Of a stretch of 64,000 nucleotides of DNA, positions 18,892 to 27,134 are shown piece by piece. How positions within the stretch are numbered: the first letter of the stretch is position 1; every line of letters starts with the position of its first letter. A model generated the notes under the pieces. That model made no database searches. It was not told the origin of the DNA and worked only from the letters and a program-made list of their open reading frames with translations. This DNA comes from Polaribacter septentrionalilitoris (GTDB taxonomy: Bacteria > Bacteroidota > Bacteroidia > Flavobacteriales > Flavobacteriaceae): assembly GCF_009832745.1 (NCBI RefSeq), contig NZ_VRMJ01000036.1, positions 62,001 through 126,000 of the forward strand, in the 5' to 3' direction. Made by a program: the position numbers and the translations under genes.

Positions 18892-19698
18892 ATGGGAGAA
18901 TACATTGAAAAATTAGAAAATTTATTGGTAGAATATACACCAAAAATTTTGGTCGCTCTAGCAATCTTAGTTATCGGTTTATTTGCTATAAACATTGTTG
19001 TAAAAACAACAAAGAATATTTTGAAAAAACGTAATGTAGATGTTACTTTACAAAAGTTTTTAGGTGATCTAATTAGTTGGGCTCTTAAGTTATTATTGTT
19101 TATTACTGTAATTGCAAAATTAGGGATTGAAACTGCTTCATTTGCAGCAATAATAGCAGCAGCTGGTTTAGCTGTTGGTTTAGCACTTCAAGGTTCTTTA
19201 GGTAACTTTGCAGGCGGTGTTTTAATCATGATTTTTAAACCTTTTAAAATAGGTGATGTAATTGAAGCGCAAGGTGAAATTGGAGCAGTAAAAGAAATTG
19301 AAATCTTTACAACCAAGCTAACAGGTTTGTCAAATAAAGAAATTATTATTCCTAATGGAACCTTATCTAATGGTAATATTGTAAACTATTCAACAGAAGG
19401 TACAAGACGTGTAGATTTAGTAATTGGTGTTTCTTATGATGCCGATATTAAAGAAACCAAAAAAGTACTTACAGATGTTTTAACTTCGCATGCTAAAGTA
19501 TTAAAAGACCCAGCTCCAAGTGTAACTGTTTTAGAGTTAGCAGATAGTTCTGTAAACTTTGCAGTAAGACCATGGTGTAAAACAGCAGATTATTGGACTG
19601 TTTATTTTGATGTAACTGAAGCAGCAAAATTAGCTCTAGACAAAGCAGGAATAGAAATTCCTTACCCACATAGAGTAAACATAAATAAGTCTGAATAA
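18892..19698 (+). CDS. mscS: Small-conductance mechanosensitive channel, MscS family
   Basis: The 268-residue length is that of a minimal MscS. Three membrane segments are seen, the third being the glycine/alanine-rich pore helix (AAAGLAVGLALQGSLGNFAGG, read over about residues 96-116). A beta domain follows, with FKIGDVIEAQGEIGAV and IIPNGTLSNGNIVNYS, and then the C-terminal alpha/beta vestibule. MscS opens under membrane tension and lets solutes out during osmotic downshock. The gene converges with tsaB, the stop codons being four bases apart with no terminator visible between them. Confidence 0.94.
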   Translation: MGEYIEKLENLLVEYTPKILVALAILVIGLFAINIVVKTTKNILKKRNVDVTLQKFLGDLISWALKLLLFITVIAKLGIETASFAAIIAAAGLAVGLALQGSLGNFAGGVLIMIFKPFKIGDVIEAQGEIGAVKEIEIFTTKLTGLSNKEIIIPNGTLSNGNIVNYSTEGTRRVDLVIGVSYDADIKETKKVLTDVLTSHAKVLKDPAPSVTVLELADSSVNFAVRPWCKTADYWTVYFDVTEAAKLALDKAGIEIPYPHRVNINKSE

Positions 19699-19702
19699 AG
19701 AA

Positions 19703-20389
19703 TTAAAAAATAGATTTCTTTTTCTTTTCTGGAATTACAATAAAATCCTTTAAATAAAAAGGCTCAAAATAAGCGACATCTTCGATGTCGTTTTTTTTGT
19801 ACTTTATATATGATAATTCTGCCATTTCTTTTGCTGATGGATGCTTATCATCTATAAAAACAGCATTTTTATGTGTTATAATGTCTTTACACTTTTGAGC
19901 TCCATCACCTAAAAAAAAGACTTTAGTATCATTTAAGTATTTAGAAAAGGAATTCTGATCAATAACTTCTGCTTTAATTTCTCTTATTTGTTGATGTTTA
20001 TCATCAAAAACAGATGCATAAACTTCCATTCTTCTGGCATCAATCATAGGAATGATAATGCCTTCATCGACTTGAATTGAATGAGAAAGTGATGTTAATG
20101 TATCAATAGAAATTAAAGGTTTATTCAGTGCAAAACATAAACCTTTTGCTGCAGACACACCAATTCTTAGACCTGTATATGAACCAGGACCTTTACTTAC
20201 AGCAATTGCATCAATTTGTGATTTATCTATCTTTAAATCCTTTAATAATGCATCAATAAAAGGGTGCAATACTTCTGCATGTGAGTATTGTCCGTTATTC
20301 AATTCTTTACAACCCAAGACTACTCCATCTCGTGCAATACTTACAGAGCAATTTTTAGTTGCTGTTTCTATGTTTAGTAATAATGCCAA
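19703..20389 (-). CDS. tsaB: tRNA threonylcarbamoyladenosine biosynthesis protein TsaB
   Basis: A 228-residue protein of the ASKHA/YeaZ family. The N-terminal LNIETATKNCSVSIARDG and the signature SKGPGSYTGLRIGVSAAKGL are characteristic. TsaB partners TsaD and TsaE in making t6A on tRNAs that read ANN codons. The C-terminus (AYFEPFYLKDFIV) also matches the family. The gene is transcribed alone from a -7 box at 20405-20412. Confidence 0.93.
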   Translation of the reverse strand: MALLLNIETATKNCSVSIARDGVVLGCKELNNGQYSHAEVLHPFIDALLKDLKIDKSQIDAIAVSKGPGSYTGLRIGVSAAKGLCFALNKPLISIDTLTSLSHSIQVDEGIIIPMIDARRMEVYASVFDDKHQQIREIKAEVIDQNSFSKYLNDTKVFFLGDGAQKCKDIITHKNAVFIDDKHPSAKEMAELSYIKYKKNDIEDVAYFEPFYLKDFIVIPEKKKKSIF

Positions 20390-20404
20390 TGCTGTTTTTT
20401 TTTA

Positions 20405-20412
20405 CAAAGATA
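20405..20412 (-). promoter_or_regulatory. -7 promoter element of tsaB
   Basis: On the minus strand TATCTTTG matches TAnnTTTG, 15 bases before the tsaB start codon. Confidence 0.5.
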
Positions 20413-20420
20413 AGAGATTG

Positions 20421-20452
20421 AAAAAAGAAAAACCTCACATAAATGCGAGGTT
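20421..20452 (-). terminator. Terminator of the tolC-like gene
   Basis: The arms AACCTC and GAGGTT extend inward with one mismatch (loop TAAA). On the minus strand the hairpin is followed by a T-rich run. It lies 26 bases after the stop of the TolC-family gene. Confidence 0.8.
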
Positions 20453-20477
20453 CAATTTATATTTTTTTTATTGAATC

Positions 20478-21806
20478 TTATTCTAAAACTAAATCACCAG
20501 AATAGAATTGCAACACTTTTGTTTTAAAAACATAATCGTATTTTGCTCTAATCATAGCAGCTTGAGCATTTACTAGTCTTGTTCTTACCAAATCAAAATC
20601 AAACAACGTCATTGCTCCAAAATTATATCTTTCTTGTGCATTTTTAAATGCTTCTTGTTGCGCCTCTAAAGATACTTTTGCAGCTTCAAATGTTTTTAAA
20701 GCAGTTTTAACATCTAAAAATGCTTGTTCTATGGTTTGTTTTAAAGTTAGTTTTTCGTTTTCGAGTCTAAGCTCTGAAATCTCTTTGCTAATAATAGATT
20801 TAGTGAGTCTATTTTTTGTTTGAAAACGATTAAAAATTGGAATGTTTAGAGATACTCCAATATTATATCCAAGATTGTCATTTAACTGTTGAAAGAAATA
20901 ATCATTTTGGAAAATCGCTGTGTTAAATCTATGACTATAACCTGTCCCCATTCCTGCAAAGAGCGATACTGTTGGAAGAAAAAATCCTCTAGATAACTCT
21001 ATATTAATGTCTGCATTTTCAACTCCTAATTTTGCTCTTGCAATTTCTGGCATTCTATCTAAAGATTTGCTGTAAACAGTGTTTGAATTTCTATACAACA
21101 AATTTGCAGAAGGTGTACCAACATCTATAGGTGCTACATCAAAACCTTCTAATGGTACTTGTAATAATTGAGATAAATTTAATAATGCTAAGTCTAAAGC
21201 ATTTTCTTGTGCAATAACGTTTTGTTGATCTGTAGCTGCTGTAGATTGCGTATTTAACAAATCTCCTTTTGGAATTACTCCTGATTTAAACCTGCTCTCA
21301 GCTGCATCAATCTGTTTTTTACTAATTTCATATTGAACTTTGGCTGCGTTTAAATTTTCTTTCGCAAATAAAATATTTAAATACCCATTTACAATTCTTA
21401 AAGAGATATCGTTTTCAATAACTTTTAAATCTTCTAAACTAGACTCAACTCCTAATTGAGCTTGTTTATATGTATTTGTATTTCTAAAACCATTAAAAAT
21501 AGTAACATTAGAACTCAAATCAAATGAAGCATTAAAGTTATTTGTTGAGATTCTTGCGTTACTAATATTATCAATGATAGAACCAAAACCAAATCTTCCT
21601 GATGAACTACCATTTAAGTTTGGTAAAAAATTACCTTTGGCAATATCTACATCCTTTTTGGCTAACTCTAAGCTTAATTTATTTTGTTGTATCGTAATGT
21701 TCTTTTCTAATGCTTGATCTACACATTCTTTTAAAGTCCATTGTTTCTGAGAAAAAGTAGCAATACAAGTAAATAATGCAACTGATAGAATAAGTTTGGT
21801 TTTCAA
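20478..21806 (-). CDS. TolC-family outer membrane efflux protein
   Basis: A 442-residue outer-membrane protein with a signal peptide (about residues 1-19, ending ATFSQ). It has the duplicated plan of the OEP family: two repeats of long amphipathic helices (for example KENLNAAKVQYEISKKQIDA and AAKVSLEAQQEAFKNAQERY) with short barrel strands. TolC-like trimers form the outer duct of efflux pumps and type I secretion. No inner-membrane pump or adaptor gene lies in the window, so its partner is elsewhere. It is separated by 115 bases from the oxidase assembly genes upstream on the same strand. Confidence 0.92.
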   Translation of the reverse strand: MKTKLILSVALFTCIATFSQKQWTLKECVDQALEKNITIQQNKLSLELAKKDVDIAKGNFLPNLNGSSSGRFGFGSIIDNISNARISTNNFNASFDLSSNVTIFNGFRNTNTYKQAQLGVESSLEDLKVIENDISLRIVNGYLNILFAKENLNAAKVQYEISKKQIDAAESRFKSGVIPKGDLLNTQSTAATDQQNVIAQENALDLALLNLSQLLQVPLEGFDVAPIDVGTPSANLLYRNSNTVYSKSLDRMPEIARAKLGVENADINIELSRGFFLPTVSLFAGMGTGYSHRFNTAIFQNDYFFQQLNDNLGYNIGVSLNIPIFNRFQTKNRLTKSIISKEISELRLENEKLTLKQTIEQAFLDVKTALKTFEAAKVSLEAQQEAFKNAQERYNFGAMTLFDFDLVRTRLVNAQAAMIRAKYDYVFKTKVLQFYSGDLVLE

Positions 21807-21921
21807 AATATTTAACTTTTGGTTGATTTAGTCCTAATAAATTTTAAAATTACTTTTGTAATTGTATTCATAAGACGACTAAAAGTAAAATATGTTACAA
21901 CATTTCACTCTTATAGTAATG

Positions 21922-22140
21922 TTAATTTTTGGCTTTCTTTTTATATGAGTAAATAGCGTACAGTAAAACTGCTATTAAGAGGTATGGAAAAACCATTAAA
22001 TATGTAATTCCGTTGTTAACTCCTTCTGCCATAGAAACATCTCCATTTTCAACTACAGCCTTACACATAGCACATTGAGCTGATAAAAGATTAATACCAA
22101 ATAATAGCAAAAGAGAAGATAAAATTATTTTTTTAAGCAT
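21922..22140 (-). CDS. Small membrane protein of the oxidase assembly group
   Basis: This 72-residue protein has an N-terminal hydrophobic segment ending LLSAQ that may be a signal peptide, a CAMC motif at about residues 23-26, and a second membrane segment (YLMVFPYLLIAVLLYAIYSY) before a basic tail. The start overlaps the end of the DUF420 gene by eight bases. The CxxC next to a SCO gene suggests a thiol or metal role in cytochrome oxidase assembly, but that is inference and the family is not named here. Confidence 0.7.
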   Translation of the reverse strand: MLKKIILSSLLLLFGINLLSAQCAMCKAVVENGDVSMAEGVNNGITYLMVFPYLLIAVLLYAIYSYKKKAKN

Positions 22141-22672
22141 AATAAGGAGCTATCATTATATAAACTACAACACCTGTAATTGCCACATACAACCAAAGTG
22201 GAAAAGTCTTTTTTGCTATTTTTTTATGTTGTGGAAACTGACCTAACTTTGCTCTCATGTAAGTTAACAAAACAAAAGGAATTACAATTACTGATAATAC
22301 AATATGAGTGATTAAAATAAAATAATAAATGTATTTAATTACTCCTTCTCCACCAAATTTAGTAGAATCTGATGTCATATGATAAGCGATATACATCAAT
22401 AAAAAGAGTAAAGAACAAGCTATCGCAAAAGTATTTAATTGTTCGTGTAATTTTCTATTACCTTGTTTAATAGCAACTACTGCAGCAATTAAAACAACAG
22501 CTGTTAGTCCATTTATAAAAGCATAGATTGGTGGCAAAAAAGTTAGCGGTGCTACATCGAAACCTAATTCTCTGAGGTTTACACCAAATAATGCTGCTAC
22601 TGCAATTGGTATAATAATTGATAATGCAGTGATTAACTTTTTGTATTTTTTTTCTTGTACTAAATTACTCAT
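22133..22672 (-). CDS. DUF420 family membrane protein
   Basis: A 179-residue protein with five hydrophobic segments. Conserved histidines sit in or near them (KLHEQLNTFAIACSLLF, YIAYHMTSDSTKFGGEG, LITHIVLSVIVIPFVL), as is typical of DUF420 (YozB/CtaM-like) proteins associated with haem-copper oxidases. Some members are needed for caa3 or related oxidase maturation. The gene overlaps its neighbours on both sides by eight bases, so translation is probably coupled with the SCO gene upstream. Confidence 0.83.
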   Translation of the reverse strand: MSNLVQEKKYKKLITALSIIIPIAVAALFGVNLRELGFDVAPLTFLPPIYAFINGLTAVVLIAAVVAIKQGNRKLHEQLNTFAIACSLLFLLMYIAYHMTSDSTKFGGEGVIKYIYYFILITHIVLSVIVIPFVLLTYMRAKLGQFPQHKKIAKKTFPLWLYVAITGVVVYIMIAPYYA

Positions 22673-23309
22673 CTAACAAAATTTTAATGTCTTCTTTAAG
22701 TTCTTGAATTTGATGTTTTAAATCCTGCTCATCTAAAGCTCTGTAAACAAAAATTGGGTTTCCAAATTCGTCATACCTAGACCTAATATTTCCATTTTTA
22801 TCAATTAAAGCAAAATTACCTGAATGATAAAAACCTCCATGATCTGTTCCTCCTTTTCCAGAAGGTAATTTGAATCCTTGATTAGATAAATCATACACAT
22901 AACTATCTGATTTACCTGTTAATAGATGCCAATTTTTATGGGTTATTCCTTGGTTAGTAGCATAATCTTTTAAAATCTTTGGAGTATCTATATCTGGTGT
23001 AATTGAAAAAGAGGCAATTCCAAAGTCTGGATTTCCATAAAACTCTTTCTGAATGGTCAACATTTTTTGATTCATTAAAGGACAGATTGTTGGGCAAGTT
23101 GTAAAGAAGAACTCTACCACATAAACTTTACCTAAGTAATCTTTATTTGATATGGTTTTACCATCTTGATTGGTAAACTCAAAGTTAGGGATCTTATGAA
23201 AAGTGTGTAGTTTCGATGTACTAAAATGATGAACCACTTTAGGTACTGTATAAATACCAAATAATAAAATAATGAAAGTGATACCAATATAAGAATACTT
23301 CTTGTTCAT
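22665..23309 (-). CDS. SCO1/SenC copper chaperone for cytochrome oxidase
   Basis: A 214-residue, membrane-anchored thioredoxin-fold protein. The copper ligands of the SCO family are present: C72 and C76 in TTCPTICPLM and a histidine at 162 in YHSGNFALID. An N-terminal membrane segment (about residues 6-24) places the domain in the periplasm. SCO proteins deliver copper to the CuA site of cytochrome c oxidase subunit II. It lies between a cysteine-less relative-like protein and DUF420 in a tight group. Confidence 0.92.
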   Translation of the reverse strand: MNKKYSYIGITFIILLFGIYTVPKVVHHFSTSKLHTFHKIPNFEFTNQDGKTISNKDYLGKVYVVEFFFTTCPTICPLMNQKMLTIQKEFYGNPDFGIASFSITPDIDTPKILKDYATNQGITHKNWHLLTGKSDSYVYDLSNQGFKLPSGKGGTDHGGFYHSGNFALIDKNGNIRSRYDEFGNPIFVYRALDEQDLKHQIQELKEDIKILLDE

Positions 23310-23314
23310 TTATC

Positions 23315-23968
23315 TTAGATTTCTCTATCTGCGTTGTTCTTTTTTAATGCCAATCTGTATTCTGCCAACACCACCTTAACATCATCTTTCATTTTATTAT
23401 TTAATTCTGCAACAGATGTCATGTTGTAACCAAACAATTTTCCATCTTTTGCATCATCATCATCTGTTCTACCTCTTAATGCAGCTTCTTTATCTATTAA
23501 ATATGCTTCAGTAATATATCCATCAGTTAAAGTGGAGTTGGTTTTAAAACTCTCATAAAAAGCATTAATTTCTGCTTCAGAACTTTCTATAAACTTCCAT
23601 TTTACCATATTAGTAAAGGCACCTATTTCTTCTTTTAGTTTAGCAACTTCTTCTTTTTTTGTCTTTGGATAGATTGCTAAGATTTGGAAATCTTTAAAAT
23701 CATAAAAAGGTTTGTATATCTTTTCATTCAAATTAAAAAGTCCTCCTTTTGCCTTATCAATATCATTACCTAAAAAACATATCACCGAAATTTTATTTTT
23801 TAAAGTTGATGATTTAGTATCATCTATATTAGAAACATCAATTATATTTTTTGTTAGTATGGGTAATTTCGCAAAGTTGTTTATTCCAGATGATAGAAAT
23901 AAATACAGAAAAAGCGGAAGAATAAATAACAGAAAAAGAACAATTCTTTTTTTATTTCTATTTGTCAT
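23315..23968 (-). CDS. Membrane-anchored SCO/thioredoxin-like protein without CxxxC
   Basis: This 217-residue protein has one N-terminal membrane segment (about residues 8-26, IVLFLLFILPLFLYLFLSS) and then an alpha/beta domain with thioredoxin-like order: KISVICFLGNDIDKAKG, then DFQILAIYPKT, then ITEAYLIDKEAALRGR. The active-site cysteine pair of SCO proteins is not present; a single C occurs in ISVICFLG. It begins the second half of the oxidase group, has its own -7 box, and is six bases upstream of the SCO gene. A role in copper or haem delivery is inferred from position only. Confidence 0.65.
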   Translation of the reverse strand: MTNRNKKRIVLFLLFILPLFLYLFLSSGINNFAKLPILTKNIIDVSNIDDTKSSTLKNKISVICFLGNDIDKAKGGLFNLNEKIYKPFYDFKDFQILAIYPKTKKEEVAKLKEEIGAFTNMVKWKFIESSEAEINAFYESFKTNSTLTDGYITEAYLIDKEAALRGRTDDDDAKDGKLFGYNMTSVAELNNKMKDDVKVVLAEYRLALKKNNADREI

Positions 23969-23988
23969 TTTTTATAAAATCTAGATTA

Positions 23989-23996
23989 CAAAGATA
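23989..23996 (-). promoter_or_regulatory. -7 promoter element of the SCO-like/SCO/DUF420 operon
   Basis: Minus-strand TATCTTTG matches TAnnTTTG and lies 20 bases before the start at 23968. It follows the oxidase terminator, which implies a separate transcript for the assembly genes. Confidence 0.5.
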
Positions 23997-24005
23997 CTTT
24001 ATGAG

Positions 24006-24032
24006 CAAAAAAAAGGTGGTTAAAACCACCTT
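24006..24032 (-). terminator. Terminator of the ctaB-oxidase subunit operon
   Basis: The stem AAGGTGGT / ACCACCTT with loop TAAA is followed on the minus strand by a T run. It comes 15 bases after the stop of the subunit IV gene. Confidence 0.85.
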
Positions 24033-24046
24033 AATATTTTCTTAAA

Positions 24047-24385
24047 TTACCATTTTACTAGTGGCGATAAGGTTTCATATAAATAACCTCCTTCTATTAG
24101 TAATAGAGTAACTAAATATACAATCAAGAAAACTGCTGTCCAAACCACAGATCTTCTAAACCATTTTTTTTCTCCCTCCATGTGCATGAAAGTCCAAGTA
24201 ATATAGTATGCTTTTGCTAAAGTTAAAATGATAAAAATCCAATTTAACCAACTCGTTCCAGGTCCATGTAAATGTAATGCTTCTGGTTTAATAATACCCA
24301 AAGCAACTTCTATGATTGTTATTACAGATAGTAAACCAAATACCATCCATATTCTTTTCACATTAGATTCGTGTGCGTGTGCCAT
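24047..24385 (-). CDS. Cytochrome c oxidase subunit IV (prokaryotic type)
   Basis: A 112-residue protein with three membrane segments: VWMVFGLLSVITIIEVALGI read near residues 11-30, a second around WLNWIFIILTLAKAYYITW, and a third around VVWTAVFLIVYLVTLLL. The EVALG and KAYYITWTFMHM motifs are those of the COX4/CyoD-like small subunit. It stabilises the haem-copper oxidase complex in the inner membrane. It is last in the operon ctaB, subunit III-like, subunit III, subunit IV. Confidence 0.88.
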   Translation of the reverse strand: MAHAHESNVKRIWMVFGLLSVITIIEVALGIIKPEALHLHGPGTSWLNWIFIILTLAKAYYITWTFMHMEGEKKWFRRSVVWTAVFLIVYLVTLLLIEGGYLYETLSPLVKW

Positions 24386-24406
24386 CTTTTGTTTTCTCTT
24401 TTTAAA

Positions 24407-25387
24407 TTAAACTAAGTAGAAGAAAGTAAATACAAATACCCAAACTAAATCTACAAAGTGCCAATATAAACCAACTTTTTCTACCATTTCATAATGTCCT
24501 CTTTTTTCATACGTTCCTAAGATTACATTAAAGAAAATGATGATATTAATTACAATTCCAGAGAATACGTGGAAACCGTGAAAACCAGTAATAAAGAAAA
24601 AGAAATCTGCAAAAATGGTATTACCATACTCATTAACCTTTAAGTTAGCTCCTTCTACAACCATTTTACCTTTTAATAAACGATCCAAGCCTTCTTCTCT
24701 TGATAAAATTGTTTTTTGTTTTTTATCTAAATCTATTAATTCTGTTCTCACTTGAACATCAGAATTTGCTTTGTAAGCATTTACAACTTGTGCAACAGAA
24801 TATTCAGAAATTGTGCCTTCTTTCTCAAACCATAATCCGTTTTTTCTTGTATGCTGCTCTCTGCCATCCACTCTTGCGTCAACAACAAAATCTGATAAAG
24901 CAATTTGTTTTCCATCTTTTACAAATTGTAAAATTTTACCATCTGTAGTTTTTACAGCTCCATAAGAACCTTTAATGAAAGTATTCCACTCCCATGCTTG
25001 AGAACCTACGAAAATTAAACCCCCAATAATTGTAGCAAACATATACCAAGCTACTTTACTTTTTTGCATCTTGTGACCAGCATCAACTGCCAATACCATG
25101 GTTACAGAAGAGAAAATAAGGATAAAAGTCATAAATGCCACATAATACATTGGGTATTCTCCATGTATAAATGGGATGTGTGTAAACACTTCATCCGCAA
25201 TTGGCCAAGAATCTATAAATTTAAATCGTGTTAAACCGTAAGCTGCTAAAAATCCTGAAAAGGTTAATGCATCAGAGACGATAAAAAACCACATCATCAT
25301 TTTACCATAACTGGCACCAAATGGTTTTACGCCACCACCATTCCAGGTTTCTTTACTTTCTGAAGGTATAGCAATGTTTGCTTCCAT
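24407..25387 (-). CDS. Cytochrome c oxidase subunit III (long form)
   Basis: A 326-residue member of the haem-copper oxidase subunit III family. Family motifs include the ending FADFFFFITGFHGFHVF in two parts and YWHFVDLVWVFVFTFFY. An unusual soluble stretch of about 110 residues (roughly residues 130-240, from KGSYGAVKTTDG to VEGANLKVNEYG) interrupts the membrane segments and probably faces the periplasm. The gene lies next to a second, short subunit III-like gene. Subunits I and II are not in the window. Confidence 0.9.
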   Translation of the reverse strand: MEANIAIPSESKETWNGGGVKPFGASYGKMMMWFFIVSDALTFSGFLAAYGLTRFKFIDSWPIADEVFTHIPFIHGEYPMYYVAFMTFILIFSSVTMVLAVDAGHKMQKSKVAWYMFATIIGGLIFVGSQAWEWNTFIKGSYGAVKTTDGKILQFVKDGKQIALSDFVVDARVDGREQHTRKNGLWFEKEGTISEYSVAQVVNAYKANSDVQVRTELIDLDKKQKTILSREEGLDRLLKGKMVVEGANLKVNEYGNTIFADFFFFITGFHGFHVFSGIVINIIIFFNVILGTYEKRGHYEMVEKVGLYWHFVDLVWVFVFTFFYLV

Positions 25388-25444
25388 AAATGTTATTTCT
25401 GTTGTTTAGTCTTAAAATAGTTTGCCAAAATTAAACATTTTCTA

Positions 25445-26032
25445 TCACTTGATAAAATAGAAAAAGAAAAATAGATAAATCCATAGTATATCTACAAAAT
25501 GCCAAAAGATTGCACCTAGTTCAAACCCTAGCATATTGTCTGATTTGTACTTGTATTTAAAATGATTATAAATAACAACTAAAAGCACGACAACCCCCGC
25601 TATTAGGTGCAAAACGTGCATAAAAGTGATGCCAATAATGAAAGATGTTGATACAGTACTCTCTGGCCCTGTAAAAAATAATCCAACACTTTTTAGTTGA
25701 TTAAAACCAACATATTGTTGCCAAATAAATGCAATTCCTAAAAAAAATGTAATCACAATCAACAAAATTGACGCTTGTCTTTTGTCTTTTTTTAAAAATC
25801 TTTGTGATAAAATAAGTGCAATACTGCTCGCAATAATTAAAAAAGTACTGATATGGAATGCCTCAGGTAAATCAAAAGAAACCCAATCTTCTCTTTTCAT
25901 ACTAATTACATAAGCACTAGTTAAGCCTGCAAAAAACATGACCATACTAATCATAGAAACCCACAACATTGGTTTTGCTGATTTCTTTTTACCTTTATTT
26001 AATTCTTCTTGTACTAGTTGTTCTTGTGTCAT
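25445..26032 (-). CDS. Cytochrome c oxidase subunit III-like protein (short form)
   Basis: A 195-residue protein with five membrane segments. FIIGITFMHVLHLIAGVVVL and IFWHFVDILWIYLFFFFYF match the conserved histidine-containing helices of subunit III. It has no soluble insert, unlike the neighbouring long form. Pairs of subunit III genes after ctaB are recalled from other Flavobacteriia. It may form part of the same oxidase or replace the long form in an alternative complex. The gene begins four bases after the ctaB stop. Confidence 0.88.
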   Translation of the reverse strand: MTQEQLVQEELNKGKKKSAKPMLWVSMISMVMFFAGLTSAYVISMKREDWVSFDLPEAFHISTFLIIASSIALILSQRFLKKDKRQASILLIVITFFLGIAFIWQQYVGFNQLKSVGLFFTGPESTVSTSFIIGITFMHVLHLIAGVVVLLVVIYNHFKYKYKSDNMLGFELGAIFWHFVDILWIYLFFFFYFIK

Positions 26033-26035
26033 ATT

Positions 26036-26938
26036 TTAATGTAAAAATTTATCTACTACATATACAATTTGTACTACTGTGATATATAAAACGCTAGAAA
26101 GCATTAATTTTCTTGCATCTATGTTGTCTTCGCTTTTATGAAGTTTTATGCCAAAATAAAGCATATACAACCCTAAAATGGCTACAATTACTGCTGTAAT
26201 TGGATGAATATAAAAAGCACCTGATAATTTTAAGACAGGAGAAATGGAAACCAAGATCATAATTACAGTGTAAAAAATGATTTGTTTAACTGCTCCTTTA
26301 TCCTTTGTGTTCATTGGTAACATATTAAATCCTGCTTTTTTGTATTCTTCAAACTGCAACCAACCAATAGCCCAAAAGTGTGGAAATTGCCAAAAAAACT
26401 GAATCATGAATAAAAAACCAGCTTCAATACCAAATTGATTAGTAGCAGCAACCCAACCTAACATAAACGGAATTGCTCCTGGAATTGCTCCTACAAATAC
26501 AGATAATGGTGTAACTGGCTTTAAAGGTGTATAGACACTTGTATAAATAAAAATTGATATTGCACCAAATAATGCAGTTTTTGGGTTGATGGTATATAAA
26601 ATTACAATGCCTAAAATGGTAAATAAAATTGCAATGGTTAATGCTGTGTTCTTAGACATTCTACCAGTTGGTAATGGCCTATTCTGAGTTCTTTTCATCA
26701 TAGCATCTGTATCTCTTTCAATTACTTGATTAAAAGCATTAGACGCACCAACCATAAAAAAACCTCCTAAAGAAAGTAAAAACAACGTAAAATAACTCAC
26801 TACCTCTACAGCAAGTAAATATCCTGCTACAGAAGAAAAAACAACACTTAAAGACAAACCAACTTTAGTAAGTTGCTTAAAGTCGGAAAAAATAGTCTTC
26901 ATAGAAGGGTTTGTATCTGTTATAACCACTGAATTCAT
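26036..26938 (-). CDS. ctaB: Protohaem IX farnesyltransferase (haem O synthase)
   Basis: This 300-residue UbiA-family membrane protein has about eight or nine membrane segments. The prenyl-diphosphate motif NQVIERDTDAMMKRTQNRP and the second motif YTPLKPVTPLSVFVGAIPGA are those of CtaB/CyoE. It adds a farnesyl group to haem B to make haem O for haem-copper oxidases. It is first in the oxidase operon and has a -7 box 19 bases upstream. Confidence 0.95.
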   Translation of the reverse strand: MNSVVITDTNPSMKTIFSDFKQLTKVGLSLSVVFSSVAGYLLAVEVVSYFTLFLLSLGGFFMVGASNAFNQVIERDTDAMMKRTQNRPLPTGRMSKNTALTIAILFTILGIVILYTINPKTALFGAISIFIYTSVYTPLKPVTPLSVFVGAIPGAIPFMLGWVAATNQFGIEAGFLFMIQFFWQFPHFWAIGWLQFEEYKKAGFNMLPMNTKDKGAVKQIIFYTVIMILVSISPVLKLSGAFYIHPITAVIVAILGLYMLYFGIKLHKSEDNIDARKLMLSSVLYITVVQIVYVVDKFLH

Positions 26939-26957
26939 CTTTCTGCAAAATGGTTTG

Positions 26958-26965
26958 CAAAGATA
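26958..26965 (-). promoter_or_regulatory. -7 promoter element of the ctaB operon
   Basis: Minus-strand TATCTTTG matches TAnnTTTG, 19 bases before the ctaB start. Confidence 0.5.
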
Positions 26966-27010
26966 TTTGATAATTATGACTTTACCATAATTTTAGTACT
27001 ATTTTAAGAT

Positions 27011-27039
27011 AAAAAAACCCACTCAAAAAAATGAGTGGG
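27011..27039 (-). terminator. Terminator of the deoC-acetyltransferase-remB operon
   Basis: The stem CCCACTCA / TGAGTGGG with loop AAAAAA is followed on the minus strand by seven T residues. A smaller hairpin (TGTGATT / AATCACA, 27064-27083) lies between it and the remB stop. Confidence 0.85.
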
Positions 27040-27134
27040 AAAATTGCTATGAAAAAGAAAAAGTGTGATTAATTAAAATCACATTGCAAATATAAAACTA
27101 TTTATAACATTTTTTCCCAAAATTTTGTAAAATT

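Noticed and set aside
23712-23984. Open frame of 90 codons on the plus strand
   Set aside because: It lies opposite the SCO-like gene, which has clear membrane and fold features.
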